A DNA stretch of 64,000 nucleotides from Phycisphaerae bacterium (GCA_028714855.1 JAQTLP010000004.1:16058-80057), one strand, 5' to 3'. Positions 26,901 to 35,307 are shown, numbered from the stretch's first letter. Program-made: numbers and translations. The notes: generated from the sequence alone by a model not told the origin.

Positions 26901-29900
26901 TTTGCGGTCAGGGCGGTAATCCGTATAGCGGTCGGGATGAACCGGCCAGCCGCTATAGGATAGATAACTCCGGCGGTGCGGTATATGTCGCCGGAGCCAG
27001 CACAGCGCAATTTATAGACTGTGTGTTCAATAACAACGCGGCCGATATCAATAACCTCCCGGATAGCAGCGACATGTTCGTTAGTTATGGCGGTGCAATT
27101 GCTTTTGAAGACGAGGCAGACCTTACCTTCGAAGGATGTACTTTCAATAACAATTTGGCAACAATTGGCGGCGGTATATATTCGAGCAATTCCAGCCCGC
27201 TGATTGGGGATTGTAACTTCCTGGCTAATTCAGCTTTCCACGGCGGCGGTGCGCTTTTAGTTAGCGGGACGGTCAATATTGACGGAACCAGTTTCAACGA
27301 AAACGAGGCAACAGTTACGGCCGGCCAGGGCGGCGGGTTATGTCTACTTGGCACAAATGCCGGAATTGTTGACTGCAATTTCGCTAATAACAGCACACGC
27401 GGCTCCGGCGGCGGAATCTATTTCTCCAATAAGAATGTCTTCGGTGAGGATATATCAGGAGACAATCAACTGCTTGTTAAAAACTGCCTGATAACAGGTA
27501 ACTCTGCCAGCAGGGACGGCGGAGGTATTTCGTCAAATTGGTACTCGGAGCCTAATATCGTCAATTGTACCATTGCTGACAACGTAGTTACAGGAGTCGG
27601 CTTTGAAGGCGGGTTTGGCGGTGGAGTATACTGTTCGTATAGCAGTTACGTTAATATCATTAACAGCATCCTATGGGGCAACTCGGGCAATATCGGTGTT
27701 CAAGGCTCACAGCTTGCCATTGCCACCGGTGTTCCGTACGACCCGAGGCTGTCAACAGTAAATGTCGCATATAGTGATATTCAGGATGCCAATGACCCGT
27801 GCGCGTTTGGCAGGACAGTAGAGGCGCTTGACCTTGTCTTCTGCATAGATACGACCGGCAGTATGGCTGATGATATCGATGCTGTTAAAGCTGCTGTAAA
27901 TCAAATAACCAGCGCTATAGTAACTGAAGTTAATGATTACAGAATCGCCGTGATGGACTATAGAGATTTTAATGAGACTCCATATGGTAGTGATGAGACT
28001 GATTACCCATACAGGGATGTTTTGGGTTTCACAACAGATACAAGTTTAGTAGCAAATGCGATTAATTCATTAACCGCTGCTGGTGGCGGTGATACACCTG
28101 AATCGGTCTATGCGGCCCTGATGGATTGTATCAACCATAACTCGCTGGCGGCGGCGCTTGGCGGCCAGTTGCACGGGGCCAGCCCCGCATCAACTGGACC
28201 GGGAGCCTGGCGGACAGGCGCAGGGGTGATGAGAGTAATTCTTCTTATGGGTGACGCTGAGCCTCATGACCCAGAGCCTTTTACGAATTATACGGTTGAA
28301 GATATTATCGCAGCGTCCAGCGGCAGTGATCCCGTACGCATCGTCTCGCTGATGGTTGGCGCAGATGTTAATGCGACCAATTATTTCGAAAGGTTGGCCG
28401 GCGAAACAGGTGGAACATTCATGCAGGCCGATAGCGCTGCAGATGTAGTTGATGCGATGCTGAATGCGATTAACATGGTTTCACAGACCCCAGACCCCAT
28501 CTTTGTTGATGTTAATTGCGTTCTTAACTGGACCGACGTCAATCACAGATGGGACGCCAACAGTCATAATATCAATGCAGACCCCTGCTTTATTGCGGGT
28601 TATTATCTAAGTCAGGTCGCTGCCGGGCAGGATATAAACAGCCCGTGCATTAACGCAGGAAATGTTGATGCGAATGACCCGAATATCGGCCTTGATACCT
28701 ACACGACCAGAACCGACAGTTTCCCTGACGTCAACGACCCCAACTACCCTGACCCGAACAGCGCCATTGTAGATATGGGTTATCACTACAGGTTGTTCAT
28801 AGCGCCGCGATACGAGTTACTCGTTACAGCCGATGAAGTTCCTGACCTTGACTCGGGGCAGCAGCCTGTGGTTGATCCTAACGGAGGGTCCTACTATCAG
28901 TACACTGTAGTGCATCTGAACGTCAGTCCAAATCCGCCGCCGTCTGGCTACCAGGTTTTGTGGACCGGTACGGACAATGATGGGCTTACCGGCACCGAGA
29001 ACACGGTGCTGATGGATAGGAACAGGACGGGGACAGACAAGGTTACCGTGACGTTCGTGAGGAACGTCTGCGATTTGACGACCGGCGTAATTGGCTACGG
29101 CGGAACTATTATGCCCGCAGATGGTAATTATCCGCGCGGCGCAGTCGTAGTTCTTACTGCCTCTCCGAATGCAGGTTACAGAGTCAAACGGTGGATTGGG
29201 ACGGATAATGACAATTCTACCTCCACAAATAACACCATTACTATGAATGGTGACAAAACAGTTTCGGTTGAGTTCGAACAGCCCGTGACTATCACTGTTC
29301 CCGGCGACTTCTCATCACTTCAGCAGGCGCTGGACGCGGCCGAAGAGGGCGATACGGTCTTGATTGCTCCGGGCACTTACACTACTTCCACAGGTTACTA
29401 TATTCACGATTCGAACATTATTATAAGCAGTATTGTTCCTGAGGACCCATGCGTTGTTGCCGCGACAACAATCGAAATGCAAATCGGAGATGAGGGCTAC
29501 ATCAGCACGAGCGCTTTCGCAATTTATAATGTAGGTCCTGAAACAGTTCTTAACGGTATTACTATCAGAGGGTTTGTCCACCAGGCTTATAGTGGACTTC
29601 CTGGTGATGAATTGGGCGAGGATGGGTATAATGGTGCACACGCCTTCGGCGGTGGTATCATTTGCTATATGGCGTCTCCGACCATTAAAAACTGTAGATT
29701 TGTTGATTGCAGTGTTATTGGCGGAAACGGCGGCAACGGCTATAACGGTAGCGGCAGCAACCCGGATGACCCCAATATTAACGGCACCGATGGCGGTTGG
29801 CCGGGCAGGGCTTACGGCGGTGGATTGGCCTGTCTCGTCGATAGCAGTCCATCCGTTATTAATTGCACTTTTGAAAATTGCACTGCAACGGGAGGTAATG

Positions 29901-32488
29901 GCGGCGATGGCGGCAACGGCGGTACTACCGAAGATTCCTACGGACAAGGCGGACGCGGCGGCGGTTGGTATTACGGCGAGAGTAACCGAGAGTGGTATCG
30001 CCGCCCATGGGTCAACTCCAGTCAAGGTTATGAAAGATTTGGGCCTGCCATGAATAGCTTCTATGACTTTTACAACGAGTATTCAGGCCGAGGCGGTGCG
30101 GTGTTCATCGGTGAACAGTGCGCCCCGACATTTACTCATTGCACTTTTATCAATAACCGAACCGAAGGCGGTACCTGCGGAATTACAGGCTTGGATGGCT
30201 GGCCGCCGCAGGATAGAGAGGAGCCCAGCATACACTGGGAAATTGAGAACTTCGGCGGTGCGGTATTTTGTGAAGCAAACAGCACGCCGGTATTTACCGA
30301 CTGCAACTTTGCGGGTAATACGGCTGACACCACCTATCTGGCCGACAACGACGACCCATTTGTAAGCTATGGCGGCGCTTTGGCTTGGGAAAAAGGTGCA
30401 GGTGTTGTCCTTGAGAGCTGTAAATTCAGCGACAATTTGGCAGCTATCGGCGGCGCAATGTATGGTTCCGATGCCGATGCCGAAATTACCGACTGCAACA
30501 TCTCCGGCAACTTGGCATACCAGGGCGGTGGATTCTTCGGTGCCTCCGGCTCAGCGACAATACAAAAATGCATTGTCCATAACAACTTCGCCGGGATGGC
30601 AGAAAACAATGCAGGCGGACAAGGCGGTGGAATCTACAGCGCCTCTATGGCAGTTGAAATCTCCGATTCTAATATTTCTTACAATGAGGCCAACACCTCC
30701 GGCGGAGGCTTATTCTTAACAGGTGTCACGGGCTCACAAACTGTTATGAACTGCTTGATTACAGGTAATTTTGCTGGCAGAGACGGCGGCGGTATTTCGT
30801 CAAATTGGCATTCAGAGCCTAACATCGTCAATTGTACGATTGCAAACAACGTTGCTACTGGAATCGGCTTTGGCGCTGCATATGGCGGCGGAGTGTACTG
30901 TTCCTATGGAAATTACACCAATATAGTTAACAGTATTCTTTGGGGCAACTTAAGTCAAAATGGCCCACAGCTTGCTATCGGAACCGGCTTCGAATACGAC
31001 CCGAGGCCTTCCACGGCGAGTGTTTCCTATAGTGATATTGAAGGTGGACAGTCAGGTATCTTTATTGACAGTGGTTGCACGCTCAACTGGTGGGGAGTCA
31101 CAAACCTCCAGGCAGACCCATATTTCGTAACCGGGCCGCTGGGCAGCTACTATCTCAGTCAAATAGACACCAACGACCCCAATCAGACCGCTGACAGCCC
31201 CTGCGTTGAAGCCGGAAATGACCTGGCAAGCGATATCGGCTTGTCATACCCATATACCACACGTACCGATGAAGTATTTGATACGAATGTGGTAGATCTG
31301 GGCTATCATTACCTGCTTGCTCATCCGATAGAGTTCTGCAGTTTCTGTGACTTGTCCAACGACGGAGACGTTGATCTTGTTGACTTTGCGATATTCGCAC
31401 TGTCCTGGCTTGACGATGGTTGCTCAAAGGACAACAACTGGTGCGACGGAGCCGACTTTACGTTTGATTCGTACGTTAACTTCGAAGACTTGAACTTATT
31501 CTACGAATGCTGGATTTCAGAAGATAATGAGGCTCCGCTTCCAAATCCGAGCAAGTGGAAGGTAGCGCCCCACTCGACTACTACAACGCCTCCTTATGAA
31601 ATCAGCATGACAGCCGAACCTGCCTTTGACGCCTGGGGCGGACTTGTCGAGTATTACTTCGAATGCGTCACCGGTAATGCCGACAGTAACGGTTGGGTCT
31701 CCAATACGACATACGTTATCACCGACCTCGACCCGAATACCACATATGGCTTCAGAGTAAAGGCTCGTGATGAAAGAGGCCACGAAACCCAGTGGTCGGC
31801 AATCGGTTATGCATCAACCGGCCAGGCGCCGGTAGAGGTAGACACCACTCCGCCTGAACCTCCTACTATGACCTGGGCTTCGCCGCCGGCGGCAGTGCCA
31901 GGAAGCTCAACTGCGATTACAATGACGGCAACGACCGCTACTGACAGCAGCAATCCTGTAATGTATTATTTCGAATGTACCAGCAACGGCACCTTCACCA
32001 GTGCTTGGCAGATAAACACGACCTATTTGGCTACTGGTCTTGCTCCGAGTACTTTGTATACATTTACGGTTAAGGCTCGAGATAACGCTGGTCCCCCTAA
32101 CGAAAACCTCCCGTCAGCCCCAGCTTCTGCGACCACTAATGCGGAAGAAGGACCGGTGGATAACCAAGCGCCGGGACCTGTGGCATGGCTAGTGGAGCCT
32201 TACGAAACCGGCAGCGGGTTCGATGCCAGGGTCTGGATGACAGCAGTAACAGCCACAGATGCGGGAGGTAACGGCGTGTGGTATCAATTCGAGTGTACCG
32301 ATGTTTCAGGTCTCTATAGCGGTGATTGCGGAAATCTTACGGATGGCTACAGCAGTGACTGGATAGCTGCACCGGAATGGAACAATATATGTATACATCT
32401 TGCTAATCAAGGCCACACCTTCCGCTTCAGGGTTCGTGATAACCTTTGGAATGTAAGTGCTTGGTCGTCTACTCTGCCGGCTTTATAG
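20981..32488 (+). CDS. Giant secreted subtilase with three beta-helix modules, nested VWA, InlB-type repeats and dockerin
   Basis: 3835 residues. A signal peptide (about 1-20) and a propeptide starting YKPGALLVRF precede a subtilase S8 domain with Asp154, His212 (GHGTHVSG) and Ser384 (GTSMAAP), all intact. Two Fn3-like domains (about 450-655) follow. Then come three paralogous right-handed beta-helix modules: about 660-1506, 1682-2600 and 2771-3441, each opening with a V-P-x-x-[YF]-x-[ST]-[IL]-Q motif and closing with a G-Y-H-Y motif. The first carries long Gly-Asp-Asn repeats. The second contains a VWA domain (DTTGSM MIDAS, about 2281-2500). InlB-B-like repeats link the modules (about 1517-1677, 2607-2766). 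A dockerin-like pair (about 3451-3517) and three more Fn3-like domains end the chain. It is probably a surface adhesin or glycan-binding protease. No PEP-CTERM or other sorting tail is seen. Confidence 0.9.
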   Translation: MKRQILVGSLILLFAAALAIADDSYKPGALLVRFANPKATTQAKNAVLSAISGNPSTNVVKEYRIVPGLALVQLPTGMTVKQMRVFAALSPDILYAEPVYKCRKSAVPNDARFSDLWGLHNTGQEGGTADADIDAPEAWDLDTGDGSVVVAVIDSGVDYTHSDLAANMWHNPGEIPGNGIDDDGSGFIDDYYGCDTGSNDANPMDDSADPGHGTHVSGIIGAVGNNGIGVTGVCWNVKIMAVKIAADDGTLYYNAAIDGIEYAVSKGAKVINASWYLDPSSGFPQALYDAIEAAENAGVLFVTGAANDDRSIDAMPYYPASYTLDNVISVMATSNIDEKAYYSNFGLISVDLAAPGGEQYDDGDPRGILSTIPGNQYEYYQGTSMAAPYVAGACALLWTADPNLTYTDVKGFLMDYSDPLASLTGLCATGGRLNLYNSLHEVLFDSTSPLPDPAEWEFVPQATGLHTIIMQAKEATDHSGVEYYFVCTDVDSGGPNPAFDSGWQDSTLYTRSDFTENTTYTFTVKYRDKSDNHNETAPSIARSAATANGTDNLPPFSNPSRWKIRPKVQRIRPTPRVGMEAMASTDENGPISYFFTCVDVDGTGPNPALDSGWITAIYTISSGLNVGSSYTFTVKARDFLLNETAESDQATVTISSEGGNLLTVPRPYTTIQDAVNAAVDGDTVEVRPGTYTGTGNHAIDFGGHNIIVRSMDPNDPATVAATVIDCGFENRAFYFHHGEDHNSVVTGFTIVNGLGMDDSGNPSDNGYGGAIACFNDSEPTITKCVIMSCFAAGNSGSNGDPGADGGPGANGDDYDATNGTPATDGDDGGDGGDGGDGDDGGSGFGGAFYFDSGSPEIRQCKIIACGALGGNGGTGGDGGNGGDGGTGGNGGNSAVGAGGGDGGDGGRGGRGGGGGIALGGAMHFGTACRPTIVECEITGCGVINGGGAAAGNGGDGGDGGNGGNGTTGGPGGTGGNGENGGFAGTDGLSARGGALYYAQGCVVTIADTIIRDNTLFINDSGTHSGGDGGNGGNGGNGGDGDTGAGQCGSGGDGGYGRIGGDGGEVGSGSGSCSGGLDRPDNSAYNQLNSTDVRGGGNYYGPDCIVGITACTISGNDAGGQNSFGIVGWGGGEFYERNCNSVFNNCKIEDNNASVDGGGIDFNSVNASGSATLNFCDITGNSASAGGGIFGGSVYGTFTINISDSNFRENDALFGGGIYLERTNLTIEDSILSGNTAFEGAGMWNYDCTTTVKGCSVKENEASFGGGFSLIESRVSIENTNLTGNQASSSFYGTGGALFFEGWSDDPHQITNCLITDNNAYAYGGGVSINRGSWVQINNCTLVGNDVIGPDGVGGAVSNAEFWAWAEIDNSILWGNRAEAGGSQIAVGNPFGSYPSGDGRYADVYVSNSDVQYGEGDVWLEDETQTYTALWWLGGNIDEEPLFASTRADEQTYFLSQIVAGQLSDSNCVDAGDGTASALDAIIGIPLTTRTDLVADANTNDIVDMGYHYPASSVVPQYEFTVEVVNQGYGTFGTVDVNLPPLILVSDANTYDVNQGRVIELRAEPNDGWEVYQWTGADYLPVHPTDQNYNTVTMNSDKTVTIEFGPKNAYKLVTHVIGDGTISPSGLNTYSPGTVVTLKATPANPSQVVIWTGTDDDLLDTQYNTVTMDAHKEVFAEFYSPRTLYVPGQYPSIQAAIDDADDRDIIELSAAPEPYYTQFGFEIYDKAITITSTNPDDPCCVANTIIQMDAGVGENRDTIFRFYGVEHNTILNGLTIRGFIGGGFTAVAGRACDDVNGPGSNGGMNAGGGISCYVASPTIKNCVISDCTMIGDNGGNGFNGCQDYPDGFPGGWPGRAYGGGAALFYNSSPIFINCVFRNNNAIGGNGGDGGSGNSAIPGPWGRGGPGGGWYYGEGSYWYNHDWPNGEYCDGGGCWFDLYTEYTGRGGAVYVGPSCSPEFIGCTFTNNKSFSGTNGICGQGGNPYSGRDEPASRYRIDNSGGAVYVAGASTAQFIDCVFNNNAADINNLPDSSDMFVSYGGAIAFEDEADLTFEGCTFNNNLATIGGGIYSSNSSPLIGDCNFLANSAFHGGGALLVSGTVNIDGTSFNENEATVTAGQGGGLCLLGTNAGIVDCNFANNSTRGSGGGIYFSNKNVFGEDISGDNQLLVKNCLITGNSASRDGGGISSNWYSEPNIVNCTIADNVVTGVGFEGGFGGGVYCSYSSYVNIINSILWGNSGNIGVQGSQLAIATGVPYDPRLSTVNVAYSDIQDANDPCAFGRTVEALDLVFCIDTTGSMADDIDAVKAAVNQITSAIVTEVNDYRIAVMDYRDFNETPYGSDETDYPYRDVLGFTTDTSLVANAINSLTAAGGGDTPESVYAALMDCINHNSLAAALGGQLHGASPASTGPGAWRTGAGVMRVILLMGDAEPHDPEPFTNYTVEDIIAASSGSDPVRIVSLMVGADVNATNYFERLAGETGGTFMQADSAADVVDAMLNAINMVSQTPDPIFVDVNCVLNWTDVNHRWDANSHNINADPCFIAGYYLSQVAAGQDINSPCINAGNVDANDPNIGLDTYTTRTDSFPDVNDPNYPDPNSAIVDMGYHYRLFIAPRYELLVTADEVPDLDSGQQPVVDPNGGSYYQYTVVHLNVSPNPPPSGYQVLWTGTDNDGLTGTENTVLMDRNRTGTDKVTVTFVRNVCDLTTGVIGYGGTIMPADGNYPRGAVVVLTASPNAGYRVKRWIGTDNDNSTSTNNTITMNGDKTVSVEFEQPVTITVPGDFSSLQQALDAAEEGDTVLIAPGTYTTSTGYYIHDSNIIISSIVPEDPCVVAATTIEMQIGDEGYISTSAFAIYNVGPETVLNGITIRGFVHQAYSGLPGDELGEDGYNGAHAFGGGIICYMASPTIKNCRFVDCSVIGGNGGNGYNGSGSNPDDPNINGTDGGWPGRAYGGGLACLVDSSPSVINCTFENCTATGGNGGDGGNGGTTEDSYGQGGRGGGWYYGESNREWYRRPWVNSSQGYERFGPAMNSFYDFYNEYSGRGGAVFIGEQCAPTFTHCTFINNRTEGGTCGITGLDGWPPQDREEPSIHWEIENFGGAVFCEANSTPVFTDCNFAGNTADTTYLADNDDPFVSYGGALAWEKGAGVVLESCKFSDNLAAIGGAMYGSDADAEITDCNISGNLAYQGGGFFGASGSATIQKCIVHNNFAGMAENNAGGQGGGIYSASMAVEISDSNISYNEANTSGGGLFLTGVTGSQTVMNCLITGNFAGRDGGGISSNWHSEPNIVNCTIANNVATGIGFGAAYGGGVYCSYGNYTNIVNSILWGNLSQNGPQLAIGTGFEYDPRPSTASVSYSDIEGGQSGIFIDSGCTLNWWGVTNLQADPYFVTGPLGSYYLSQIDTNDPNQTADSPCVEAGNDLASDIGLSYPYTTRTDEVFDTNVVDLGYHYLLAHPIEFCSFCDLSNDGDVDLVDFAIFALSWLDDGCSKDNNWCDGADFTFDSYVNFEDLNLFYECWISEDNEAPLPNPSKWKVAPHSTTTTPPYEISMTAEPAFDAWGGLVEYYFECVTGNADSNGWVSNTTYVITDLDPNTTYGFRVKARDERGHETQWSAIGYASTGQAPVEVDTTPPEPPTMTWASPPAAVPGSSTAITMTATTATDSSNPVMYYFECTSNGTFTSAWQINTTYLATGLAPSTLYTFTVKARDNAGPPNENLPSAPASATTNAEEGPVDNQAPGPVAWLVEPYETGSGFDARVWMTAVTATDAGGNGVWYQFECTDVSGLYSGDCGNLTDGYSSDWIAAPEWNNICIHLANQGHTFRFRVRDNLWNVSAWSSTLPAL
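23355..24205 (+). repeat. Gly-rich coding repeats (GGC-GAC/AAT-GGC) in the first beta-helix module
   Basis: Four blocks of imperfect GGCGGCGACGGCGGCAAT-type triplet repeats encode Gly-Gly-Asn/Asp runs inserted as loops between beta-helix rungs. The same positions in the other two modules hold only short GGNGGDGG loops, so this module has expanded. The bias creates long antisense Pro-rich open frames that are artefacts. Confidence 0.8.
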
Positions 32489-32497
32489 TATCAGCGA

Positions 32498-32528
32498 AAT
32501 TTTGCTTTGGCTTTTAGCCCGCAAAATT
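32498..32528. terminator. Possible bidirectional terminator between the giant gene and aroC
   Basis: An 8-bp inverted repeat AATTTTGC / GCAAAATT spans the 25-base gap and the last codons of aroC, with an inner GGC/GCC. It sits between convergent genes. T-runs are short, so termination strength is uncertain. Confidence 0.35.
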
Positions 32529-33845
32529 GGCCTTGAGCGTCTGATAGCCGTAGTGTGCCAGCAGATGGTCGAGTATTACTATAGCTGTATAGTTCTCGGC
32601 GACAGGCCATATCCTCGCCACAATCGTGGGGTCACGCCTGGTAATAGCCGCCAGTCCTTTGTTTTCGAGTGTATATTTGTCGATTGTCTTCTGTGGTTTG
32701 TCGATTGTCGGCGTCGGCTTGACCGCAAGTCTGACGACGATTGGTTGGCCTGTTGAAAGCCCGCCCGTAATCCCGCCGGCATTATTTGACTCGAAAGTAA
32801 CCTTCCCCTTTTTCGCCTGCATCTGGTCGTTGGATTGGATGCCCGTCATATCTTTCACCGCAAAACCTGCGCCGACCTCTACGCCTTTAACGGCCCCGAT
32901 ACCTAACATCTTGCCTAATTCAGCATCGAGTTTATAGAAGACCGGCTCACCCAGACCTGTCGGCACGCCGGTCGCGACTATTTCAACTACGCCGCCGGAT
33001 GAATCTCCTGTCTTGGTTATCTTGTTGCACGCTTTGACCATTTCCTCGGCAGCTTCGATATCCGGGCAGTTGACGACATAGTGCACGCCGTATTTCTCTT
33101 TGACCTTGCTGTCGCTCATCTTTGGTGCTTTGCTGCGAATAGCGTCGATTTCATTCTCGATTTGGGCAAATACAGCCGCCTTTTCCAAAAACCGCATATC
33201 CATATTTACCCTGCCTTTGACGTAGATTTCCTGGTAGAACGGGTCAAGGTCGTGCCGCATTTTTTTATACTGCTCGGTATAGGCAAAGGCCTTGTCGTGT
33301 GGGACATCGGGACAGCTGACACTTGCGAGTTCTTTCACGTATGAGAAGATTTCAATGCCGCATTTTTTCAGGATTTTTTTGGCTACATATCCGGCTGCGA
33401 CAATAGTCGATGTATATCGTCCGCTGAATATGCCTGCACCGATTGCGTCGTCATCAGGGCCGTACTTAATAAATGATGCGTATGATGCGTGCCCCGGCCT
33501 CGGCGTGCGGTTTGTGTCCTGATATTGCTCTATATGGACGAAATGCCGGTCGAGGTTTGGAATCAGTATTGTCAGCGGCGTCCCGTTGGTGTGGTTTTTG
33601 TTTTTGGCTCCCGCAATAGTATCGGCGGCGTTCAGCCCGTTGTAAATAACCGGCAGGTCAGGCTCTTTTCGCGGGCTGCTCAATTCGTCGGCTCCCGGCT
33701 TTCTAAGCAGCAAATCGCCGTAAATCTCCTGCTCAGTTAGTATCATCCCCGGCGGAACGCCCTGTATAACAGAAGTTAAACCTTCCTGGTAAGACCCGCC
33801 TGCCACCGTTACCTGAAACATCCGTCCTAAAGAGCAGCCAATCAT
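32514..33845 (-). CDS. aroC: Divergent chorismate synthase homologue (AroC-like)
   Basis: 443 residues, longer than the usual 350-390. Chorismate synthase makes chorismate from EPSP using reduced FMN. The fold is clear: VIQGVPPGM, RPGHA, SGRYTSTIVAAG, GDSSGGVVEIVATGVPTGLGEPVF, ESNNAGGITGGLSTGQPI and RRDPTIVARIWP. However, key positions are changed: the GESHG signature reads GGSYQ (Tyr19 for the catalytic-region His), the RPGHAD motif reads RPGHAS, the RxPGxxR segment reads RKPGADE, and the GGGRSSAR region reads GAGIFSGR. AAGGAGA nine bases upstream supports the start at 33845. The neighbour is an equally divergent AroA, 89 bases upstream on the same strand. It may be a planctomycete branch of the shikimate enzyme or a homologue with altered substrate; homology is sure, activity is not. 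Confidence 0.8.
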   Translation of the reverse strand: MIGCSLGRMFQVTVAGGSYQEGLTSVIQGVPPGMILTEQEIYGDLLLRKPGADELSSPRKEPDLPVIYNGLNAADTIAGAKNKNHTNGTPLTILIPNLDRHFVHIEQYQDTNRTPRPGHASYASFIKYGPDDDAIGAGIFSGRYTSTIVAAGYVAKKILKKCGIEIFSYVKELASVSCPDVPHDKAFAYTEQYKKMRHDLDPFYQEIYVKGRVNMDMRFLEKAAVFAQIENEIDAIRSKAPKMSDSKVKEKYGVHYVVNCPDIEAAEEMVKACNKITKTGDSSGGVVEIVATGVPTGLGEPVFYKLDAELGKMLGIGAVKGVEVGAGFAVKDMTGIQSNDQMQAKKGKVTFESNNAGGITGGLSTGQPIVVRLAVKPTPTIDKPQKTIDKYTLENKGLAAITRRDPTIVARIWPVAENYTAIVILDHLLAHYGYQTLKANFAG

Positions 33846-33881
33846 TTTTCAAGCTCTCCTTAAAGTTACTAATAATTTGTC

Positions 33882-33901
33882 ATTCCTGCGCAAGCAGGAA
33901 T
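33882..33901. repeat. Short palindrome ATTCCTGC-GCAA-GCAGGAAT
   Basis: Perfect 8-bp stem with a four-base loop between aroA and aroC. It resembles the dispersed 'TCATTCCTGCGNAAGCAGGAATCC' palindrome seen in many bacterial genomes, an identification from memory. It could shape the polarity between the two aro genes. Confidence 0.6.
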
Positions 33902-33934
33902 CCAGAGTTAGAATCGAACTGAGGCAGTATAACC

Positions 33935-35194
33935 CTATTTATAGAAAACTTCAAACTTTTCCCAGAAGTCTGGGAATGATTTCGCTACGCACATCTCGTT
34001 TTCAATTGCTTGGTCGCCTGTCGCCAGTCCCGCAACAGCAAAACTCATCGCAATCCTGTGGTCGTTATGCGGGTCTATCTGTGCGCCGTGTATCTTTCCG
34101 CCGCCCTTTATAATAAGCGAATTTTCATCGCACGCCGCCTCTGCGCCCATTTTCCCAAGCTCCGAAGCCATTACCGCCAGTCTGTCGCATTCCTTATTTC
34201 TCAAATGCCCTATATTCGTGAGCCTGCTTTCCCCCTTCGCAAATGCGCACGCTATAGCTACTGGCGGAACCAAGTCCGGCAGGTCGCTCATGTCCTGCTC
34301 AATTGCGGTTAGTTTCCGCCCCGTGATGCAAATCCCATCATTTGTTTCTGATACCTCGCATCCCATCTGCTCCATCAGCGGGAGAAACGCCTTGTCCCCC
34401 TGTTTTGTGTCAGGCCGCAACCCCTTTACAGTAACTTTCGCTTTACAAATCGCCCCTGCCAGGAAGAAAAATGATGCGCTGCTGTAATCGCCTTCTATTG
34501 TTATCTCTCTCGCCGAATACCTTCCCTTCGGAATTTCTATCTGCTTGTAATTACTGTTTTTCGCCTTTATGCCGAACTCAGCCATCATTTGCAGACTGAT
34601 GTCGAAATATGGCTTTTCCGTCATTTCATCGACGCATTTCAGCGTTACTTTCTTTTCCGCGTAAGGCGACGATATGACAATCGAGCTGAAATATTGTGAA
34701 CATTCCCCGCCTCTTATCTGTGCTTGGCCGCCTTTAATCCCGCCGCCGTAAACTTTGATAGGCGGAAAACCTTCTTTGTCGAGATAATCTATCCTGCATC
34801 CTAATTGCCGCAGTCCCTCCACCACTTCTCCGATAGGCCTTTCGGTAATCCTTTTGCTCCCCGTGATAACTATCGGCTTGTCAGATAGATTGGCCGCCGA
34901 AGTTAGAAAATTCATCCCTACTCCGGATTCGCCTACGTTTAATTCGTCTTTTACCGGCGTGTATTTTCCGCCTGTGCCTGTTACGGTTAGCTTATCACTT
35001 CCGGCTTCGATTTTTATGCCAAGCCGTTTCAGACACTCAATCACATTTCGCTGGTCTTCGCCGAACAGAGGGTTGTAAATCGTGCATTCACCGGCACTTA
35101 GAGAGCTGATAATTAAGGCACGCAAGGTGTGTGCTTTGGATGGCGGAGCATCCACAGTAACATCAGTATTACGGATTTTATTTACGATTTTCAT
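33935..35194 (-). CDS. aroA: Divergent EPSP synthase homologue (AroA-like)
   Basis: 419 residues, normal length for 3-phosphoshikimate 1-carboxyvinyltransferase. Conserved: Lys20 and Arg25 of the PSKxxTxR block, Arg115/Arg119 (SKRITERPI), the ECSQYFSS substrate block, the catalytic Asp in DLPDLVPP, Lys-Glu in RNKECDRL, NDHRIAM and the C-terminal AKSFPDFWEKF. Changed: the Ser after Lys20 is Ala21, and the near-universal GNAGTxxR motif reads GESGVGMN (88-95), so the Thr and the Arg are Val92 and Asn95; the Asn of the usual YNWRxKE block is His. These residues contact shikimate-3-phosphate or PEP in E. coli AroA. With the altered AroC beside it, a modified substrate or a distinct enzyme lineage is possible. 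The family is sure. Confidence 0.82.
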   Translation of the reverse strand: MKIVNKIRNTDVTVDAPPSKAHTLRALIISSLSAGECTIYNPLFGEDQRNVIECLKRLGIKIEAGSDKLTVTGTGGKYTPVKDELNVGESGVGMNFLTSAANLSDKPIVITGSKRITERPIGEVVEGLRQLGCRIDYLDKEGFPPIKVYGGGIKGGQAQIRGGECSQYFSSIVISSPYAEKKVTLKCVDEMTEKPYFDISLQMMAEFGIKAKNSNYKQIEIPKGRYSAREITIEGDYSSASFFFLAGAICKAKVTVKGLRPDTKQGDKAFLPLMEQMGCEVSETNDGICITGRKLTAIEQDMSDLPDLVPPVAIACAFAKGESRLTNIGHLRNKECDRLAVMASELGKMGAEAACDENSLIIKGGGKIHGAQIDPHNDHRIAMSFAVAGLATGDQAIENEMCVAKSFPDFWEKFEVFYK

Positions 35195-35307
35195 AATCAG
35201 AATTGTATTTCTACCAGAAATTGAGAGGAATTAAAAGAAGTTTTTGATTTTGACAGTCCTGGGGATGTTTAGCTTACTTCGGGTATAAAGTTGGTCGTAT
35301 GGTGTTT

